In this document: positions 61,918 to 64,000 of the stretch, one piece after another
Layout of the letters: each line of letters opens with the position of its first letter
Numbering within the stretch: the first letter of the stretch is position 1
Assembly: GCF_900117445.1 (NCBI RefSeq)
Contig: NZ_FPEJ01000005.1
Location: 248,001-312,000, forward strand
DNA from: Hyphomicrobium sp. NDB2Meth4
GTDB taxonomy: Bacteria; Pseudomonadota; Alphaproteobacteria; Rhizobiales; Hyphomicrobiaceae
DNA length: 64,000 nt
Direction of reading: 5' to 3'
Notes under the pieces: generated by a model
Seen by the model: the letters and a program-made list of their open reading frames with translations, nothing else
Databases searched by the model: none
Told to the model about the DNA's origin: nothing
Program-made: the position numbers and the translations under genes

Positions 61918-62706
61918 TTACGTCACCACGGGGCAGCTCTCGTCGCGCGACCATGCCGCAAAGCTCGGGTAATAGATGCGAACATCATCAAATCCCGCCC
62001 GCACCGCAGCCGCCGCAGCCAACGCAGCCCTTCCGCCAGCGTCGCATAACGTCACCACGCTGTCGTCGGCTCGCCCGCCGGCGCGCTCCATGAGTTGTAC
62101 GAGATCCTCGGGCGAGCGAATGCGACCGTCGCGAAGCAAAGATGCATGAGGCACATGTCTCGCCCCTGGCAAATGTCCGCCGCGATCATTCTGCCGCAGA
62201 TCTTCGCCGTCGTACTCAGCGCGTGTCCGCACATCTACAATGGCAACATCCGTTTCCAGCGCATCTCTTAGATCAGAGCGGCTGATCAGCTTCACAACCT
62301 CACCAGCACCCTGAAGATCACCCGCTGAAGACGGCACCGGAGCACCAGCAATCTTATCATGTAGCGCCTCGATCGCCGGCCATCCGCCATTGACGATCCG
62401 CGCTTCAATGCCGAAGTGCTGCAGGATCAGCCATGCGCGAGACGCTTCGATCAACCGGCCATCATCGTAGACGACGACAGGACGCTGGCCATCGATCCCG
62501 AGCCTGGCGAACTCGCCTCGCCAGTAGTTCCCATCATCGAGCGCATCCTCAGTGGAGCGCGCTTTTGGCTCCCAGACCTCAACGGGAATGCGCCGGGCGT
62601 TCTTGACGTGGCCATCTTCGAATACACCGAAGGAGCGGGCATCACAGACATATACTTCGCCCAGCCCGACAACAGCGGACGCATCGATGAAGGGGTCATT
62701 TGACAT
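61918..62706 (-). CDS. two-domain sulfurtransferase (rhodanese family)
   Basis: A 262-residue protein with an inactive-type N-terminal rhodanese domain (VYVCDARSF, VVVYDDGRLIEASRAW) and a C-terminal catalytic one (VAIVDVRTRAEYDG, catalytic Cys in TLCDAGGRAAL). Such enzymes move sulfur from thiosulfate or 3-mercaptopyruvate to thiols. The loop CDAGGRA is unlike the usual CGSGVTA, so the substrate is uncertain. Confidence 0.82.
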   Translation of the reverse strand: MSNDPFIDASAVVGLGEVYVCDARSFGVFEDGHVKNARRIPVEVWEPKARSTEDALDDGNYWRGEFARLGIDGQRPVVVYDDGRLIEASRAWLILQHFGIEARIVNGGWPAIEALHDKIAGAPVPSSAGDLQGAGEVVKLISRSDLRDALETDVAIVDVRTRAEYDGEDLRQNDRGGHLPGARHVPHASLLRDGRIRSPEDLVQLMERAGGRADDSVVTLCDAGGRAALAAAAAVRAGFDDVRIYYPSFAAWSRDESCPVVT

Positions 62707-62998
62707 TAAGATACTCCAATCGCTGAACTGTCCCGGTTCCCCTCTGCCAGCACCTTGCCACTACGCAACCAGGTGCCCCCGGCCCGACCCTATGCGCCCG
62801 GCACCGGCGCCCCAATCAACAAAAGCTGCATTACTTATTCCACGCGTTACCCGCTTCCCTCGCAGATGAAATTACAATGCTGATTTGCTTCGTTGCCTCG
62901 CGACGAACCCTCTGTAGTCTCTGCGGTGACGGTCTCGTTCGTTCGCCTGTGTCGGCGGGCGCGACCGAATTAGCTTCCTTCCCAGACGAACACACACT

Positions 62999-63027
62999 AA
63001 GCCCCGCATCGCGGGGCTTTCTTTTTT
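62999..63027 (+). terminator. strong intrinsic terminator without an assigned gene
   Basis: AAGCCCCGC (62999-63007) pairs with GCGGGGCTT (63011-63019) across ATC, followed by TCTTTTTT. No convincing plus-strand gene ends here: the 472-base gap 62707-63178 has only weak frames. It may end a small RNA transcribed from about 62830-62900. Confidence 0.8.
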
Positions 63028-63178
63028 GTGTGGCTGTTCGCTCTGCGGCGCGGCAGCAAACTGCGCGCCGCATCACGGAGCGGTGCTAGGAGTGGATTGC
63101 ATTCAAGATTTTCGTATTGGCCGCGCACGCTGCTTTTTGCCAAGTGTCAGTGGCGTTCCGCCTCGTGCGAGATATCCC

Positions 63179-63448
63179 ATGTTGACGATCGAAGACTATT
63201 GGATCACCTGGATCATCGTCGGCAGCCTCTCAGGCACCGTCTCGTCTTTCACACTTCGCAGTGATGAAGTCTACTATGCCCGCATGATCGATGGCATCCT
63301 CGGCGCCTGCGTAGGCGGCGAGATCATTCGCCGATGGGATCCTCTGCTTGTCACCGCCACCACCGGATTGGTCACAGCCGCCGTGACCAGCGCTCTCTTC
63401 CTTTTGGTAATCAGCCGGCTTCGCCGCTTGCGGGCCCTACACCGGTGA
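63179..63448 (+). CDS. small membrane protein, GlsB/YeaQ-like in layout
   Basis: An 89-residue protein with three hydrophobic segments: WITWIIVGSLSGTVSSF, a Gly-rich middle (IDGILGACVGGEIIRRW) and LVTAAVTSALFLLVISRL. The Gly-rich centre recalls transglycosylase-associated (GlsB/YeaQ) proteins, but I am not sure. The basic C-terminus overlaps the end of the convergent gene by 12 bases. Confidence 0.55.
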   Translation: MLTIEDYWITWIIVGSLSGTVSSFTLRSDEVYYARMIDGILGACVGGEIIRRWDPLLVTATTGLVTAAVTSALFLLVISRLRRLRALHR

Positions 63449-64000
63449 GGTCGCATGCGCGTTGACCAGTTGGTTCGCCAGAACAGCCGTCTGCTGGCGG
63501 ATATCGGGAATGCTGATCGACTCCCAGAATTGTCCGCGCGTCAGTGGACCGATCGCGTAGAGATCGCTCGCCGCCTCGCCTGCATCATCGATGAGTGCGC
63601 AGTCTCTATCTACTGCCAACCCGAAACCATGGCGTCCGGTCCGAGCAAGTCCCTGTGTGAGCAGGCTTTGCAGGACCGGATTATTCGACTGCGCCGGATC
63701 GAGCTCGAAGCCTCTGCAATCAATGATCCCTTGAACAACGAGCTTTTGCTCGAAGTCCGTCCCACGACCACCGATTACGACCTCCGCCGCCTCACCAATG
63801 TCGGACACCGATTGCAGCCGGCCCGCGATCACACGCAGCCGATCCTCTCGCTGCAGCCGATCCAGCACGTTCGCAACGAAAGGTGCAAGGCGATGCCGAC
63901 GCACGTCGTATCTCGAACGCGCGTGGCGGATGAAGCGAGCCTGCTCCGCATCGGATAGACTCTGCCAGAGCTCTTGAGCATGCGGCCGTAAGCCATCAAG
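63437..64000 (-). CDS. FAD/NAD(P)-binding protein (COG4529 type), C-terminal part
   Basis: The gene runs off the right edge; the last 187 codons are present and the frame stays open to the edge. WQSLSDAEQARFIRHARSRY and RRHRLAPF, then DPAQSNNPVLQSLLTQGLAR and LYAIGPLTRGQFWESISIPD, are typical of the C-terminal half of this family. The FAD-binding N-terminus is outside. Function of the family is largely unknown. Confidence 0.75.
   Translation of the reverse strand, partial: LDGLRPHAQELWQSLSDAEQARFIRHARSRYDVRRHRLAPFVANVLDRLQREDRLRVIAGRLQSVSDIGEAAEVVIGGRGTDFEQKLVVQGIIDCRGFELDPAQSNNPVLQSLLTQGLARTGRHGFGLAVDRDCALIDDAGEAASDLYAIGPLTRGQFWESISIPDIRQQTAVLANQLVNAHATSPV

Noticed and set aside
62877-63089. 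Short plus-strand frame running through the terminator
   Set aside because: A coding frame crossing a strong terminator hairpin is unlikely; no ribosome-binding site.

Overview
The window is GC-rich chromosomal DNA from an alphaproteobacterium, most likely a member of the Hyphomicrobiales and possibly Hyphomicrobium-like. This is inferred from an alphaproteobacterial-type porin, a cbb3-oxidase ccoG/H/S assembly set, GcrA-type zinc domains and many small stress-type genes typical of this order. No taxonomic search could be run. I saw no rRNA or tRNA genes, phage, insertion sequence or CRISPR array.

Layout. (1) 1-7.7 kb: the end of a cbb3 oxidase assembly cluster (ccoG, ccoH, ccoS, two membrane proteins) and then a Crp/Fnr regulator with a sulfide/persulfide detoxification operon (DUF2892, two YeeE/YedE channels, persulfide dioxygenase, TauE exporter). 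Two periplasmic protein genes follow on the minus strand. (2) 7.7-16.5 kb: an RND efflux pair, then an exopolysaccharide operon (NfrB-like glycosyltransferase, WecB epimerase, HlyD-type protein) closed by a strong terminator. (3) 16.5-22.2 kb: a CoA-transferase, the Tex protein and an M23-like protein. (4) 22.4-27.3 kb: a phosphopantetheinyl transferase and a membrane-bound Pls/PosA-type nonribosomal peptide synthetase whose hand-read specificity code looks lysine-like. (5) 27-34 kb: outer-membrane proteins, a sulfotransferase-like protein, HrpB helicase and an RlpA-like protein. (6) 34-50.5 kb: an unusual array of very small genes. It has two cspA copies, four copies of a small basic SH3-like protein, two proteins made only of the GcrA C-terminal domain, bS21, a CsbD-like protein and pairs of micro-proteins, interleaved with lpxD, a GMC oxidoreductase, a LysR regulator, a carbonic anhydrase, an OGT-like transferase and a transglutaminase. 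(7) 50.6-58.7 kb: the complete kdp potassium uptake operon with its sensor pair. (8) 58.9-64 kb: porin, AT-rich spacer, XRE-cupin regulator, sulfurtransferase and a truncated FAD/NAD(P)-binding protein.

The most interesting material is in regions 4 and 6. In region 6 a leader motif occurs six times on both strands: a GAGAGC-like segment, then CTCCCGCC, then a short loop and a purine-rich arm containing a Shine-Dalgarno sequence. Each copy can fold into a hairpin hiding the ribosome-binding site of the next reading frame, and arm sequences differ between copies in ways that keep pairing. It sits in front of small, often translationally coupled reading frames, and part of the array (cspA, leader, SH3-like, GcrA-domain and DUF genes) is clearly a segmental duplication. 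In region 4 the synthetase and its activating transferase form a self-contained cassette that may make a lysine-type homopolymer.

All functional calls rest on reading motifs by eye; no database search, structure prediction or folding calculation was done.
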